This document shows, in pieces, positions 16,557 to 24,919 of a stretch of 64,000 nucleotides of DNA. Position 1 is the stretch's first letter. The number at the start of each line of letters is the position of its first letter. The position numbers and the translations under genes are program-made. The stretch comes from Luteococcus sp038433135 (lineage in GTDB: Bacteria; Actinomycetota; Actinomycetes; Propionibacteriales; Propionibacteriaceae): NCBI RefSeq assembly GCF_038433135.1, contig NZ_JBCDMV010000007.1:34431-98430 (forward strand), written 5' to 3'. The notes under the pieces are model-generated. The model saw only the letters and a list, made by a program, of their open reading frames with translations. It was not told the origin of the DNA and made no database searches.

Positions 16557-17834
16557 GTGAGCGTCTCCTCCACCGCAGTCTTCATCTCGCGCATCCGCGG
16601 CCTGCCCGTCCTGGACGCCTCCGGCGACCAGGTGGGCCGGGTCCGCGACGTCGTGATCCAGCTGCGCACCCAGGGGCGCCCACCCCGGGTGAAGGGTCTG
16701 GTGGTGGAACTCTTCGCCCGTCGCCGGATCTTCGTGCCGATGATCCGGGTGCACGCCGTCGACGCCAGCCAGGTGGCGATCGAGGGCCAGGTGGACACCC
16801 GCCGGTTCAGCAAGCGCGACGCCGAGACCCTGGTGATCGATGACCTCTTCGACCGCACCATCAACCGCGCCGAGGGCCGCCGCGCCGCCATCTACGACGT
16901 CTCCATGAAGCCCACCCGCGCCCGCGAGTGGGAGGTGAGCGACGTGGCGCTGCGCGAGGTCAGCGCCAATGGCCGCTTCCGGCTGGGCCAGCGCGGCCGC
17001 ACCAGCATCGTCCGCTGGTCGGAGATCCCCAATCTGGTGCTCAATGCCCAGCAGGTCACCGACCACCTGGTTGCCCAGATGGCTGACATGAAACCGGCCG
17101 ACATGGCCCGTGAGCTGCACGACATGGCTCCGGAGCGCCGGGCCGAGGTGGTGGAGCAGCTCGACGACGAGCAGCTGGCCGACGCCCTGGAGGAACTGCC
17201 CGAGGACGAGCAGGTGGAGCTGCTGACCGCCCTGGACAATGAACGCGCCGCCGACATCCTGGAGGAGATGAACCCGGACGACGCCGCGGACCTGATCAAG
17301 GAACTACCGGCCGAGATGGCCGAGGACCTGTTGCAGCGGATGGAGCCCGACGAGGCCGCCGACGTCCGCGGCCTGTTGATCTACGCCGACCTGACCGCGG
17401 GCGGCATGATGACCCCCGAACCCGTCGTGCTGGCCCCCGACGCCACGGTCGCCGAGGCCTTGGCGCGAGTCCGCGACGAGGAGCTCACCCCCGCCCTGGC
17501 CTCGATGGTCTTCATCTGCCGGCCGCCGCTGGACACCCCGTCGGGCCGTTTCCTGGGCATGGTGCACACCCAGCGGTTGCTGCGCGAGCCCCCGTCGATC
17601 CTGGTCTCCGGGCTGGTGGACGAGGGGCTGGAACCGATGCGCCCGCACAGCGCGCTGGCCGAGGTCAGCCGCTACTTCGCCACCTACAACCTGGTGGTGG
17701 CACCGGTGGTCAACGAGGAGAACCAGCTGGTGGGCGCGGTGGCCGTCGACGACCTGCTGGACCACATGTTGCCCACCGACTGGCGCGGGGAACAGCTGGA
17801 CGGGGAGGACGATCGGGAGGTGAGCGGTGGCTGA
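16557..17834 (+). CDS. Soluble PRC-barrel/MgtE-N/CBS protein
   Basis: A 425-residue protein built of an N-terminal PRC-barrel-like region (about 8-150), an MgtE N-terminal superhelical domain (about 175-300, repeated EELPEDEQVELL, MNPDDAADLI, MEPDEAADV units), then a pair of CBS domains (about 300-415). There is no membrane domain, so it cannot itself be the magnesium channel. A sensory or regulatory role with corA nearby is an inference. The gene order with DUF1003 and mrp matches mycobacteria. The GTG start follows TAGATT by 6 bases. Confidence 0.88.
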   Translation: MSVSSTAVFISRIRGLPVLDASGDQVGRVRDVVIQLRTQGRPPRVKGLVVELFARRRIFVPMIRVHAVDASQVAIEGQVDTRRFSKRDAETLVIDDLFDRTINRAEGRRAAIYDVSMKPTRAREWEVSDVALREVSANGRFRLGQRGRTSIVRWSEIPNLVLNAQQVTDHLVAQMADMKPADMARELHDMAPERRAEVVEQLDDEQLADALEELPEDEQVELLTALDNERAADILEEMNPDDAADLIKELPAEMAEDLLQRMEPDEAADVRGLLIYADLTAGGMMTPEPVVLAPDATVAEALARVRDEELTPALASMVFICRPPLDTPSGRFLGMVHTQRLLREPPSILVSGLVDEGLEPMRPHSALAEVSRYFATYNLVVAPVVNEENQLVGAVAVDDLLDHMLPTDWRGEQLDGEDDREVSGG

Positions 17835-18387
17835 GGCACGCGAACGACTCAACACCCCCGGCAGCCGCAAGCGCGCCATCCTGCCCAAGGTGGAGCTGGA
17901 CAGCGACTCCTTCGGCCGCTTCGCCGAATGGGTGGCCCGTTTCATGGGCACCGCCAAGTTCCTGGCCTGGATGACCCTCTTCGTGATCGCCTGGGTCACG
18001 CTGAATGTGGTCAGCATCTGGCACTTCAAGTGGGATCCCTACCCCTTCATCCTGTTGAACCTGTTCTTCTCCACCCAGGCCTCCTATTCCGCCCCGTTGA
18101 TCCTGCTGGCACAGAACCGGCAGGAGGCGCGTGACCGGTTGACCATGGAGGAGGACCGGCGGGTTGCCGCCCAGAGCCGGGCAGACATGGACTTCCTGGC
18201 CCGGGAGATCGCCAGCATCCGGATGACCATGGGTGAGATGGCCACCCGCGACTACCTGCGAGGCGAACTGCGCTCCGGCCTGCGGGAACTCCTGACCGAG
18301 CTGGAACGCGACGACGAGGCCGAGGGCGCCGAGCAGCGTCGGGAGAGCTGGCTGCGCGACCAGCGTGGCAAGGACTCCCGTCGCTGA
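17827..18387 (+). CDS. DUF1003 membrane protein
   Basis: A 186-residue protein with two membrane helices (about 41-64 and 73-94) and a long cytosolic helical tail (RLTMEEDRRVAAQSRADMDFLAREI onward). WDPYPFILLNLFFSTQASYSAPLI is the DUF1003 signature. It overlaps the MgtE-like gene by 8 bases and starts with GTG, so translation is coupled. Function unknown; the pairing with the MgtE/CBS protein is conserved in Actinobacteria. Confidence 0.88.
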   Translation: MAEARERLNTPGSRKRAILPKVELDSDSFGRFAEWVARFMGTAKFLAWMTLFVIAWVTLNVVSIWHFKWDPYPFILLNLFFSTQASYSAPLILLAQNRQEARDRLTMEEDRRVAAQSRADMDFLAREIASIRMTMGEMATRDYLRGELRSGLRELLTELERDDEAEGAEQRRESWLRDQRGKDSRR

Positions 18388-18457
18388 CCCTGGCCCGATG
18401 ACCGAGCCGGTCGAGGCCTGATTTGCAATACGACAACATGAGGAAAAGACTCACTAC

Positions 18458-19615
18458 ATGAGTGACGTTGAGAACCCGCTGTTGGGTCAGATCCGAGCAG
18501 CCCTGCACACCGTTGACGACCCCGAGATCCACCGTCCGATCACCGAACTGGGCATGGTGGACGACGTCACCATCGATGACGCCGGCCACGCCCTGGTCAA
18601 GATCCTGCTGACCGTCTCCGGTTGCCCGCTGAAGGTGACCCTGCAGACGGAGGTGACCAAGGCCGTGATGGCCGTCGACGGTGTCAGCTCCGTCGAGGTG
18701 CAGCTCGGCGTGATGAACGACGAGCAGCGCGCCGCCCTGAAGCAGGTGCTGCGCGGCGGCGAGCCCGAGCGCCAGATCCAGTTCGCCCAGCCCGGCAACC
18801 TGACCAAGGTGATCGCGATCGCCTCCGGCAAGGGCGGCGTCGGCAAGAGCTCGGTGACGGTCAACCTGGCCAGCGCCCTGGCCGCGATGGGTCGCAGCGT
18901 CGGCATCCTGGACGCCGACATCTACGGCCACTCCGTGCCCGACATGCTCGGCCTGGGCGATGCCAAGCCCACCGCCGTCGACGACATGATCATGCCCGTG
19001 CCCAGCCTGGGGATGAAGATCATCAGCGTCGGCATGCTGAAGCCGGAGCGCGACCAGGTGATCGCCTGGCGTGGTCCGATCCTGGACCGCGCGCTCACCC
19101 AGCTCCTGGCCGACGTCTACTGGGGTGACCTGGACTACCTGATCCTGGACCTGCCCCCGGGCACGGGCGACGTGGCGATCAGCCTGGGCCAGAAGATCCC
19201 CAATTCCGAGGTGGTCGTGGTCACCACCCCGCAGGTGGCGGCCGCCGAGGTGGCCGAGCGGGCTGGCACGATTGCCGCGATCATGCAGCAGCGGGTGATC
19301 GGCGTCGTGGAGAACATGTCCTATCTGGAGGCCACCTGCCCGCACTGTGACCAGACGCACCGGGTGGACCTGTTCGGCCACGGCGGCGGTCAGGCCGTCG
19401 CCGACACCCTCACCGAGCGGCTCGGCTACGAGATCCCGCTGCTGGCCCAGATCCCGATCGAGCAGCACCTGCGGGAGGGCGGTGACCAGGGCGCGCCGAT
19501 CGTGGTGAACCAGCCCGAGGCCGCCTCCGCGAAGGCGCTGCAGGCCCTGGCCCAGCAGATCGACGGCCGCCAGCGTGGCCTGGCGGGCAAGCAGTTGGGG
19601 GTCAGCCCCGTCTGA
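18458..19615 (+). CDS. mrp: Mrp/NBP35-type iron-sulfur carrier ATPase
   Basis: Carries and delivers Fe-S clusters in the cytosol. It has 385 residues. The N-terminal MIP18-like domain (about 5-90, TVDDPEIHRPITELGMV, SGCPLK) is followed by a P-loop ATPase with GKGGVGKSS at 124-132 and ILDADIYGHSVPDMLG. LDLPPGTGD is the Walker B region, and the C-terminal CPHC pair supplies cluster ligands. GAGGAAAAG precedes the ATG. It is convergent with tatB, 17 bases apart. Confidence 0.94.
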   Translation: MSDVENPLLGQIRAALHTVDDPEIHRPITELGMVDDVTIDDAGHALVKILLTVSGCPLKVTLQTEVTKAVMAVDGVSSVEVQLGVMNDEQRAALKQVLRGGEPERQIQFAQPGNLTKVIAIASGKGGVGKSSVTVNLASALAAMGRSVGILDADIYGHSVPDMLGLGDAKPTAVDDMIMPVPSLGMKIISVGMLKPERDQVIAWRGPILDRALTQLLADVYWGDLDYLILDLPPGTGDVAISLGQKIPNSEVVVVTTPQVAAAEVAERAGTIAAIMQQRVIGVVENMSYLEATCPHCDQTHRVDLFGHGGGQAVADTLTERLGYEIPLLAQIPIEQHLREGGDQGAPIVVNQPEAASAKALQALAQQIDGRQRGLAGKQLGVSPV

Positions 19616-19632
19616 CTACCGTCCGTTGCCCC

Positions 19633-20046
19633 TCAGGTGGCGTCGACGTCGAAGGGGACTCCCCCGGCGGCCGCACCGACAGCGTCGAAATTGCCGGCGT
19701 CCTCCAGCTCGTGCCGGAGGTCCTCCCCCATCATCTTGGCGTCCTTGAGATCGGTGTCCAGGTCACTACGGACATCCGACAGGTCGGACTTGAGCTCGTC
19801 GATGTCGGCCTGCATGTCGTCCAGCAGGTGCTTCTGGATGAAGGTCTTGGGGTGCAGGTCACGGATGTCCAGGTTGGCGTACTCCGGGCCCAGCTCTGCG
19901 CGCAGCTGGTCCTGGGCATTGTTGGCGATGTTGCGTAGGAAGAAGACCACGCGGGCAGCCTTGCGGCTCAGCTCCGGGATCTTCTCCGGGCCGAACATGA
20001 TGGTCGCCAGCACGGCGAGCATGAGGAATTCCTGGATTCCGGGCAC
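19633..20046 (-). CDS. tatB: Sec-independent protein translocase TatB
   Basis: A 137-residue subunit of the twin-arginine translocase. One N-terminal membrane helix (IQEFLMLAVLATIM) leads into the hinge FGPEKIPEL, followed by an amphipathic helix and an acidic C-terminal tail. It recognises folded Tat substrates with TatC. The GTG start has TAGGCT 6 bases upstream, so it probably has its own leaderless promoter as well as lying downstream of sigE and the anti-sigma gene. In M. tuberculosis, htrA lies between rseA and tatB; here it does not. Confidence 0.9.
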   Translation of the reverse strand: MPGIQEFLMLAVLATIMFGPEKIPELSRKAARVVFFLRNIANNAQDQLRAELGPEYANLDIRDLHPKTFIQKHLLDDMQADIDELKSDLSDVRSDLDTDLKDAKMMGEDLRHELEDAGNFDAVGAAAGGVPFDVDAT

Positions 20047-20087
20047 GGCGTCAGCCTAGTCGCGCCGGACCGGCGGCGCGAAGCGGG

Positions 20088-20984
20088 TCACCGGCCACGT
20101 TGCCCGGCCAGGGCACGCAGACCCATCCGGACCCGCTCCATCCCCTCGCCGGTGACGGCCTGCTCGTGCGGCAGGGCCGCCACGGCGGCCTCGCCCATGG
20201 CCCGGTCGCTGGCCAGCACGCAGTAGACGGTCTCGCCGGACTGCCAGGCCTGGCGGAACTGGTCGTCGGCCCCGTCCGGGTGACCGCTCAGTCGGCCGCG
20301 ATGCTGCACCACCAGGACCGACCCCTCGGCCGAGGCGTAGATGCTGCGCACCTTGTCGGGGGCGCCGGTGACGTCCAGATCCACCCGGGGCAGCCCCGTG
20401 AGTTCGTCGGGGCAGCTGAAGGAGCGCGGGCAGTCCTCGTCATCGTCGGCAACCGGTGCCGAACTGACGACGGGTTGGGACATGCTCGCCTGGCCGGCGC
20501 TGCTCACTCTTGAGGTCGAGGCCGCGGCTCGACCCAACAGGCCGGTGGGATTCCCCGAGAGGGCCACGCTGCCGGCGTCGGGATCATCGACGGTGGGCAG
20601 CTGCGGCGCCATCAGCCAGGCACCGCCAAAGGCTCCCACCACTCCCGCCGTGGTCATGGAGCCCAGCGCGGCCACCCGGATCCGGCGGCGGCGCCGCGGG
20701 CTGGGCAGGCAGCCGGAGCGCTCCGGGGAGAGCCACAGCTGTCGATCCGCCTCGGCCCCGGCGATGGCCACCAGCCGGTCGGCCAGGTGACAGGGCGCGG
20801 CCGGTGCGGAGTCGGCGGCACAGCTGGTCAGCAGCGTGCGAAGCTGGTTGATTTCGACCAGTTCCCGGCGGCAGTCGCGGCAGTCCACCAAGTGGGCGGC
20901 CACCTCGTCGCGCCGCTCGACGGGAAGTGCCTGGTCGGCATAGGCGGTCAGCTCGTCGTGGCAGTGCTCGCAGGTGATCGCCAT
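20088..20984 (-). CDS. Zinc-type anti-sigma factor with membrane anchor
   Basis: A 298-residue protein one base downstream of sigE. The N-terminal ZAS domain carries HLVDCRDC (H31, C35, C38) with upstream C5 and C8, the zinc site of anti-sigma factors that release ECF sigma factors on stress. One membrane helix at 104-126 follows an Arg-rich stop-transfer stretch. The outer part (about 130-298) includes EDCPRSFSCPDEL, where two Cys could form a disulfide, and has no protease-like motif. The mycobacterial homologue RseA is shorter. It is presumably the negative regulator of the adjacent sigma factor. Confidence 0.85.
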   Translation of the reverse strand: MAITCEHCHDELTAYADQALPVERRDEVAAHLVDCRDCRRELVEINQLRTLLTSCAADSAPAAPCHLADRLVAIAGAEADRQLWLSPERSGCLPSPRRRRRIRVAALGSMTTAGVVGAFGGAWLMAPQLPTVDDPDAGSVALSGNPTGLLGRAAASTSRVSSAGQASMSQPVVSSAPVADDDEDCPRSFSCPDELTGLPRVDLDVTGAPDKVRSIYASAEGSVLVVQHRGRLSGHPDGADDQFRQAWQSGETVYCVLASDRAMGEAAVAALPHEQAVTGEGMERVRMGLRALAGQRGR

Positions 20985-20985
20985 C

Positions 20986-21621
20986 TCACACCCCCGCCGT
21001 CTTCAGCCGCCGGGCCGCCAGTTCGTCGCGGCTGGGGCTGATCCCCAGATAGCGTTCCCGGTCCGCGGTGGGGCGGCGGTGCGCCAGCGCCTCGCGCAGC
21101 TGGGAGCGCCCGCGGTGGATCCGGCTGCGCACAGTGCCCACCTTGACGTCCAGCACCTGGGCGATCTCGTCATAGCTGAGGCCCTCGATGTCGCACAGAA
21201 CCACGCAGACCCGGTATTCGGGGCTCAGCGCCGCCAGCGCGGCGGCGACATCGGCGTCCATGCTGGCGTCGTCGTAGAGCTCACCGGGCGAGGCCTGTTC
21301 GTCGACGACGCGTTCGCTGGCCTCGGCCATCGGGTCCATCCGGATCCGATGCTTGCGTCGGGCTCCGTCCAGGAAGAGGTTGGTGGTGATCCGGTGCAGC
21401 CAGCCCTCCAGCGTGCCCGGGGTGAAGTTGTTGATGGATTTGAAGACCCGGACGAAGACGTCCTGGGTGAGGTCCTCGGCGTCGGGGCGGTTGCCGGTGA
21501 GTCGGTAGGCCAGCCGGTAGACCTGGTCGGAATGGTCCCGCACCAGCTCTTCCCAGGTGGGCGGCGTCCATTCGGGCGCGGCGTCTGGGGCCGCAGGCGC
21601 CTGCCGCGTGCTCCTGAACAT
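20986..21621 (-). CDS. sigE: ECF RNA polymerase sigma factor SigE
   Basis: A 211-residue envelope-stress sigma factor. Region 2 is VYRLAYRLTGNRPDAEDLTQDVFVRVF and WLHRITTNLFLDGARRK; region 4 is LSPEYRVCVVLCDIEGLSYDEIAQVLDV, TVRSRIHRGRSQL. The assignment as SigE rests on the match plus the neighbours (zinc anti-sigma, tatB, mrp and an Rv1220c-like O-methyltransferase nearby). A strong ribosome site (AAGGAGG) precedes the ATG. A good ECF-type promoter, GGGAACT-N16-CGTT, lies about 90 bases upstream and suggests autoregulation. Confidence 0.93.
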   Translation of the reverse strand: MFRSTRQAPAAPDAAPEWTPPTWEELVRDHSDQVYRLAYRLTGNRPDAEDLTQDVFVRVFKSINNFTPGTLEGWLHRITTNLFLDGARRKHRIRMDPMAEASERVVDEQASPGELYDDASMDADVAAALAALSPEYRVCVVLCDIEGLSYDEIAQVLDVKVGTVRSRIHRGRSQLREALAHRRPTADRERYLGISPSRDELAARRLKTAGV

Positions 21622-21710
21622 CCGCGCTCCTCCTTGCTCGTCAGCTGTCTGTCTCCATGAAAGCCACCGCGCCTGTGAAGAGCCTGTGACCGGGCCATCT
21701 CGTCACCTGA

Positions 21711-21739
21711 CCAACGTCGCCCAAGGTCCGGAAGTTCCC
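21711..21739 (-). promoter_or_regulatory. ECF-type promoter for sigE (GGGAACT-N16-CGTT)
   Basis: On the minus strand GGGAACT (21739-21733) is followed after 16 bases by CGTT (21716-21713). This is close to the GGGAAY/CGTT consensus used by mycobacterial SigE/SigH-class factors. It gives a 5' leader of about 85 bases before the sigE start, which has its own Shine-Dalgarno sequence. Confidence 0.65.
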
Positions 21740-21755
21740 ACGGACCAGCAAATCG

Positions 21756-22673
21756 TCAGAGGTCAGCGGCTTCCAGCAGCGCACCGAAGGCCGCGGCCTC
21801 GGCGTCGGTGGCATTGGGCAGCGGGGAGCGCACCCCGCCGACGGCGAAGCCCTGGTGGGCCAGCCCGGCCTTGACCAGCATCACGCCCTGGGTGGCGAAG
21901 ACCCCGGTGAAGACCGGCAGCAGTGCCTGGTGCAGCGCCAGCGCCTGGTCGATCCGGCCGGCAACGAAGGCGTCGATCAGCTCCCGGAAGCGCCGCCCGG
22001 TGAAGTGGGTGGAGGTACCCACCACACCCACGCCACCGACGCTGAGCAGTGGCAGCGTCATCGCGTCATCGCCGGAATAGTAGGTCAGGGTGGATTCCGC
22101 GATCACTCGCGCGGAGGCCGCCAGATCGCCCTTGGCGTCCTTCACTCCGACGATGTTGGGGTGCTTGGCCATCTCGATCAGGGTGTTGGACTCGATCTGC
22201 ACGCCGGCGCGGTGCGGAATGTCGTAGGCCATCACCGGCAACTCCGTGGCGTCGGCGACGTCCAGGAAGTGCTTCAGGATGCCGCGCTGCGGAGGCTTGG
22301 AGTAATACGGTGTGACCACCAGCAGGCCGTCAGCGCCGGCATCGGCGGCCTGACGGGCCAGCTCGGCGGTGTGGTGCGTGTCGAAGGTGCCGACGCCGGC
22401 GACGATCTGCGCCCGATCCCCCACCTCCTCCACGACGGCGGCCACCAGCGCAGCCTTCTCCTCGTCGGTGGTGGTGGGCGATTCCCCGGTGGTGCCATTG
22501 ATCACCAGGGCGTCATTGCACTGTTCGTCCACCAACCGGACGGCGAGCTGGCGGGCGCGCGGCAGATCCAGGGCGCCGTCGGCCGTGAACGGGGTGACCA
22601 TGGCGGTCATCACCCGCCCAAAGACGGGCTCAACCCGCTCCGCGGCAGGGTCGGTGGGGGTCGCAAGACTCAT
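21756..22673 (-). CDS. dapA: 4-hydroxy-tetrahydrodipicolinate synthase
   Basis: Condenses pyruvate with aspartate semialdehyde in the lysine/diaminopimelate pathway. It is a 305-residue TIM barrel. INGTTGESPTTTDEEK is the substrate loop with the Thr-Thr pair, MAYDIPHRAG holds the general-acid Tyr region, and VGVKDAKGDL contains the Schiff-base Lys. ATG 22673 is chosen because TAGGAT ends 7 bases upstream; longer starts run into the divergent O-methyltransferase. It sits between sigE and that methyltransferase, unlike the mycobacterial order. Confidence 0.94.
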   Translation of the reverse strand: MSLATPTDPAAERVEPVFGRVMTAMVTPFTADGALDLPRARQLAVRLVDEQCNDALVINGTTGESPTTTDEEKAALVAAVVEEVGDRAQIVAGVGTFDTHHTAELARQAADAGADGLLVVTPYYSKPPQRGILKHFLDVADATELPVMAYDIPHRAGVQIESNTLIEMAKHPNIVGVKDAKGDLAASARVIAESTLTYYSGDDAMTLPLLSVGGVGVVGTSTHFTGRRFRELIDAFVAGRIDQALALHQALLPVFTGVFATQGVMLVKAGLAHQGFAVGGVRSPLPNATDAEAAAFGALLEAADL

Positions 22674-22680
22674 GCGCGTC

Positions 22681-22731
22681 ATCCTAGACCGTTCACCATG
22701 GTCGGTGCCCGTGGCCCACTTTGGGTAGGCT
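22681..22731. promoter_or_regulatory. Divergent leaderless promoters for dapA and O-methyltransferase
   Basis: TAGGAT on the minus strand (22686-22681) lies 7 bases from the dapA ATG. TAGGCT on the plus strand (22726-22731) lies 6 bases from the GTG of the methyltransferase. Neither start has a clear ribosome site. Confidence 0.5.
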
Positions 22732-22737
22732 TGGCAC

Positions 22738-23403
22738 GTGACCGATCCCAGCAGCAACACCACCAGCTCCTCCCTGCCCCTTGATGCGCGCTCCTGGGGC
22801 TACGCCGAGGATTTCGTCCGCCCCGACGAGCGGATCCGTGACGCGCGCAACCAGGCCGTCGAACTGGGCATCGAGACCATCAGCAATGGCACCGTGGCCG
22901 CGCTGCGTTTCCTGGCGCGGATGGTGCAGGCCAAGGCCGTGGTGGAGATCGGTACCGGCAGCGGCGTCTCCGGGCTGGCTCTCTACGAGGGGATGGGCTC
23001 CGAGGGCATCATCACCAGCATCGATCCGCAGTCCGACCGGCAGGCCACGGCCCGCAAGGAGTTCACCGACGCCGGGATCCGCTCCAACCGGATCCGGCTG
23101 ATCGCCGGCACCCCACTGGATGTGCTGCCCAAGCTGCGCGACGGGGCCTACGACCTGGTCTTCATCAACGGCGACAAGCTGGAGTACGTGGAATACGTGG
23201 CGCAGGCGCTGCGGCTGCTGCGTCACGGCGGCGTGGTGGTGCTGCACGACGCCCTGTGGCAGAACAAGGTGGCGGATCCGGACAATGAGGATGACGAGAC
23301 GGTGATCATCCGCGAGGCGCTGGCCGCGGTGGAGCAGACCGAGGAGTTCACCTCCCTGCTGCTGCCCGTCGGCGACGGCCTACTGGCGGCCATCAAGGCC
23401 TGA
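22738..23403 (+). CDS. O-methyltransferase (Rv1220c-like)
   Basis: A 221-residue class I methyltransferase of the catechol-O-methyltransferase-like family 3. VVEIGTGSGVSGLAL binds SAM, IDPQSDRQATAR follows, and DLVFINGDKLEYVEY and GGVVVLHDALW hold the metal-site residues. In mycobacteria a homologue lies beside sigE, and that neighbourhood is kept here with dapA inserted between. Substrate unknown. GTG start, apparently leaderless. Confidence 0.9.
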   Translation: MTDPSSNTTSSSLPLDARSWGYAEDFVRPDERIRDARNQAVELGIETISNGTVAALRFLARMVQAKAVVEIGTGSGVSGLALYEGMGSEGIITSIDPQSDRQATARKEFTDAGIRSNRIRLIAGTPLDVLPKLRDGAYDLVFINGDKLEYVEYVAQALRLLRHGGVVVLHDALWQNKVADPDNEDDETVIIREALAAVEQTEEFTSLLLPVGDGLLAAIKA

Positions 23404-23439
23404 CCCCTTCGACCAGCCCCGGGGAACCATCCCCAACGG

Positions 23440-23479
23440 ATTGCGGCCTCGCTCCCCTCTCGGTGAGCGAGGCCGCAAT
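23440..23479. terminator. Bidirectional terminator between convergent genes
   Basis: ATTGCGGCCTCGCT (23440-23453) and AGCGAGGCCGCAAT (23466-23479) form a perfect 14-bp stem with a 12-base loop between the O-methyltransferase and glgC stop codons. A-T pairs at the stem base serve both directions. Confidence 0.8.
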
Positions 23480-23503
23480 TGGTGGTGCTGCGGTAGCGCT
23501 GGC

Positions 23504-24733
23504 TCAGACGGCCGGCGGGATCACGAGCCCCTTGCCCACCACGGTGATGCCGCCATCGCTGACGGTGAAGCCGCGGGCGCGGTCCAGTTCGTGGTCGACG
23601 CCGATCTCCACGCCGTCGGGAACGATCACGTTCTTGTCCAGGATGGCGTTGTGCACCACGGCATTGCGGCCGATCCGCACCCCGCTCATCAGGATCGACG
23701 AGTCCACCCGCGCCCACTTCTCGATGTACACGTCGGGGCTCATCACGGTGCGGTCCACGTCGCCACCGGAGATGATGCAGCCGGGCGAGACGATCGAGTC
23801 CTCGGCATTGCCGCGCATGGTGAACTTGGCGCCGGGCGCCTGCACCTGGGTGGTCCAGATGGGCCACTTGTCGTTGTACAGGTTGAACTGCGGCACGACG
23901 CTGACCAGATCCATGTGGGCCTCGTGGTAGGCGTCGATGGTGCCCACGTCACGCCAGTAGTTGCGATCCTCGTCGGTGGCGCCGGGGACGACATTGGCAG
24001 TGAAGTCGTAGACCAGGGCCTCGCCCTTGGCGACGAAGGACGGGATGATGTCGCCGCCCATGTCATGACCCGCATTCGGGTCATTGGCGTCGGCCTCCAG
24101 CGCGTCGATCAGCGCCTCGGTGGTGAAGATGTAGTTGCCCATGGAGGCGAAGGACTCGTCGGGCGAATCCGGCAGGCCGGGCGGATCGGCGGGCTTCTCC
24201 AGGAACTGCTTGATCTTGCCACCGTCTTCGGCGTCGATGATGCCGAAGGCGTGGGCCTCGGAGCGCGGAACCCGGATGCCGGCCACGGTGCACTGCAGGC
24301 CGGATTGGATGTGCGCGTCCAGCATCTGGCTGACGTCCATCCGGTAGATGTTGTCCGCGCCGAAGACCACGATGTAGTCGGGCCTCTCGTCGCGGATCAG
24401 GTTCATCGACTGGTAGATGGCATCCGCGCTGCCCTGGTACCACTGGGGGCCGAGGCGCTGCTGGGCCGGCACCGGGGTGACGTAGTTGCCCAGCATGGTG
24501 GACATCCGCCAGGTCAGTGAGATGTGACGGTCAAGGGAGTGCGACTTGTACTGCGTGAGCACGCAGATCTGGCGCAGTTCGGAGTTGGCCAGATTGGACA
24601 GCACGAAGTCGATCAGGCGGTAGGTACCGCCGAAGGGAACGGCAGGCTTGGCCCGGTCAGCGGTGAGGGGCATGAGGCGTTTTCCCTCGCCGCCTGCGAG
24701 GACGATGGAGAGCACCTTTGGTCTTGTGGACAT
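23504..24733 (-). CDS. glgC: Glucose-1-phosphate adenylyltransferase
   Basis: Makes ADP-glucose from ATP and glucose-1-phosphate, the committed step toward glycogen. It has 409 residues. VLAGGEGKRLMPLTADRAKPAVPFGG is the nucleotide-binding and allosteric N-terminus, FGADNIYRMD holds the metal-binding Asp, and the FLEKPADPP region contacts glucose-1-phosphate. A left-handed beta-helix forms the C-terminal third. TAGGTT ends 6 bases before the ATG with no ribosome site, so it is probably leaderless. It is divergent from glgA. Confidence 0.96.
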   Translation of the reverse strand: MSTRPKVLSIVLAGGEGKRLMPLTADRAKPAVPFGGTYRLIDFVLSNLANSELRQICVLTQYKSHSLDRHISLTWRMSTMLGNYVTPVPAQQRLGPQWYQGSADAIYQSMNLIRDERPDYIVVFGADNIYRMDVSQMLDAHIQSGLQCTVAGIRVPRSEAHAFGIIDAEDGGKIKQFLEKPADPPGLPDSPDESFASMGNYIFTTEALIDALEADANDPNAGHDMGGDIIPSFVAKGEALVYDFTANVVPGATDEDRNYWRDVGTIDAYHEAHMDLVSVVPQFNLYNDKWPIWTTQVQAPGAKFTMRGNAEDSIVSPGCIISGGDVDRTVMSPDVYIEKWARVDSSILMSGVRIGRNAVVHNAILDKNVIVPDGVEIGVDHELDRARGFTVSDGGITVVGKGLVIPPAV

Positions 24734-24776
24734 GAGCTGAACCTATTGCGCCGAGGCCAACTTCCACAAGGCACAT

Positions 24777-24803
24777 TGGGTGAAATGGTCTGACTTTCAC
24801 CCA
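24777..24803. promoter_or_regulatory. Inverted repeat in the glgC-glgA intergenic region
   Basis: TGGGTGAAA (24777-24785) and TTTCACCCA (24795-24803) are exact inverted repeats around 9 bases. It lies 44 bases upstream of glgC and 117 bases upstream of glgA, so a factor bound here could act on both divergent genes. No known regulator motif recognised. Confidence 0.5.
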
Positions 24804-24919
24804 GAGACCCCCCGATTGTCACCGGCCGTGGGGGCCGGGGGCGAGAAGCGCGGGCCGACGCGTGAAACGCTGCCAGCGAAACCATTGTGGGCACCCCGGC
24901 GCTGTGCAAGCATCACATC

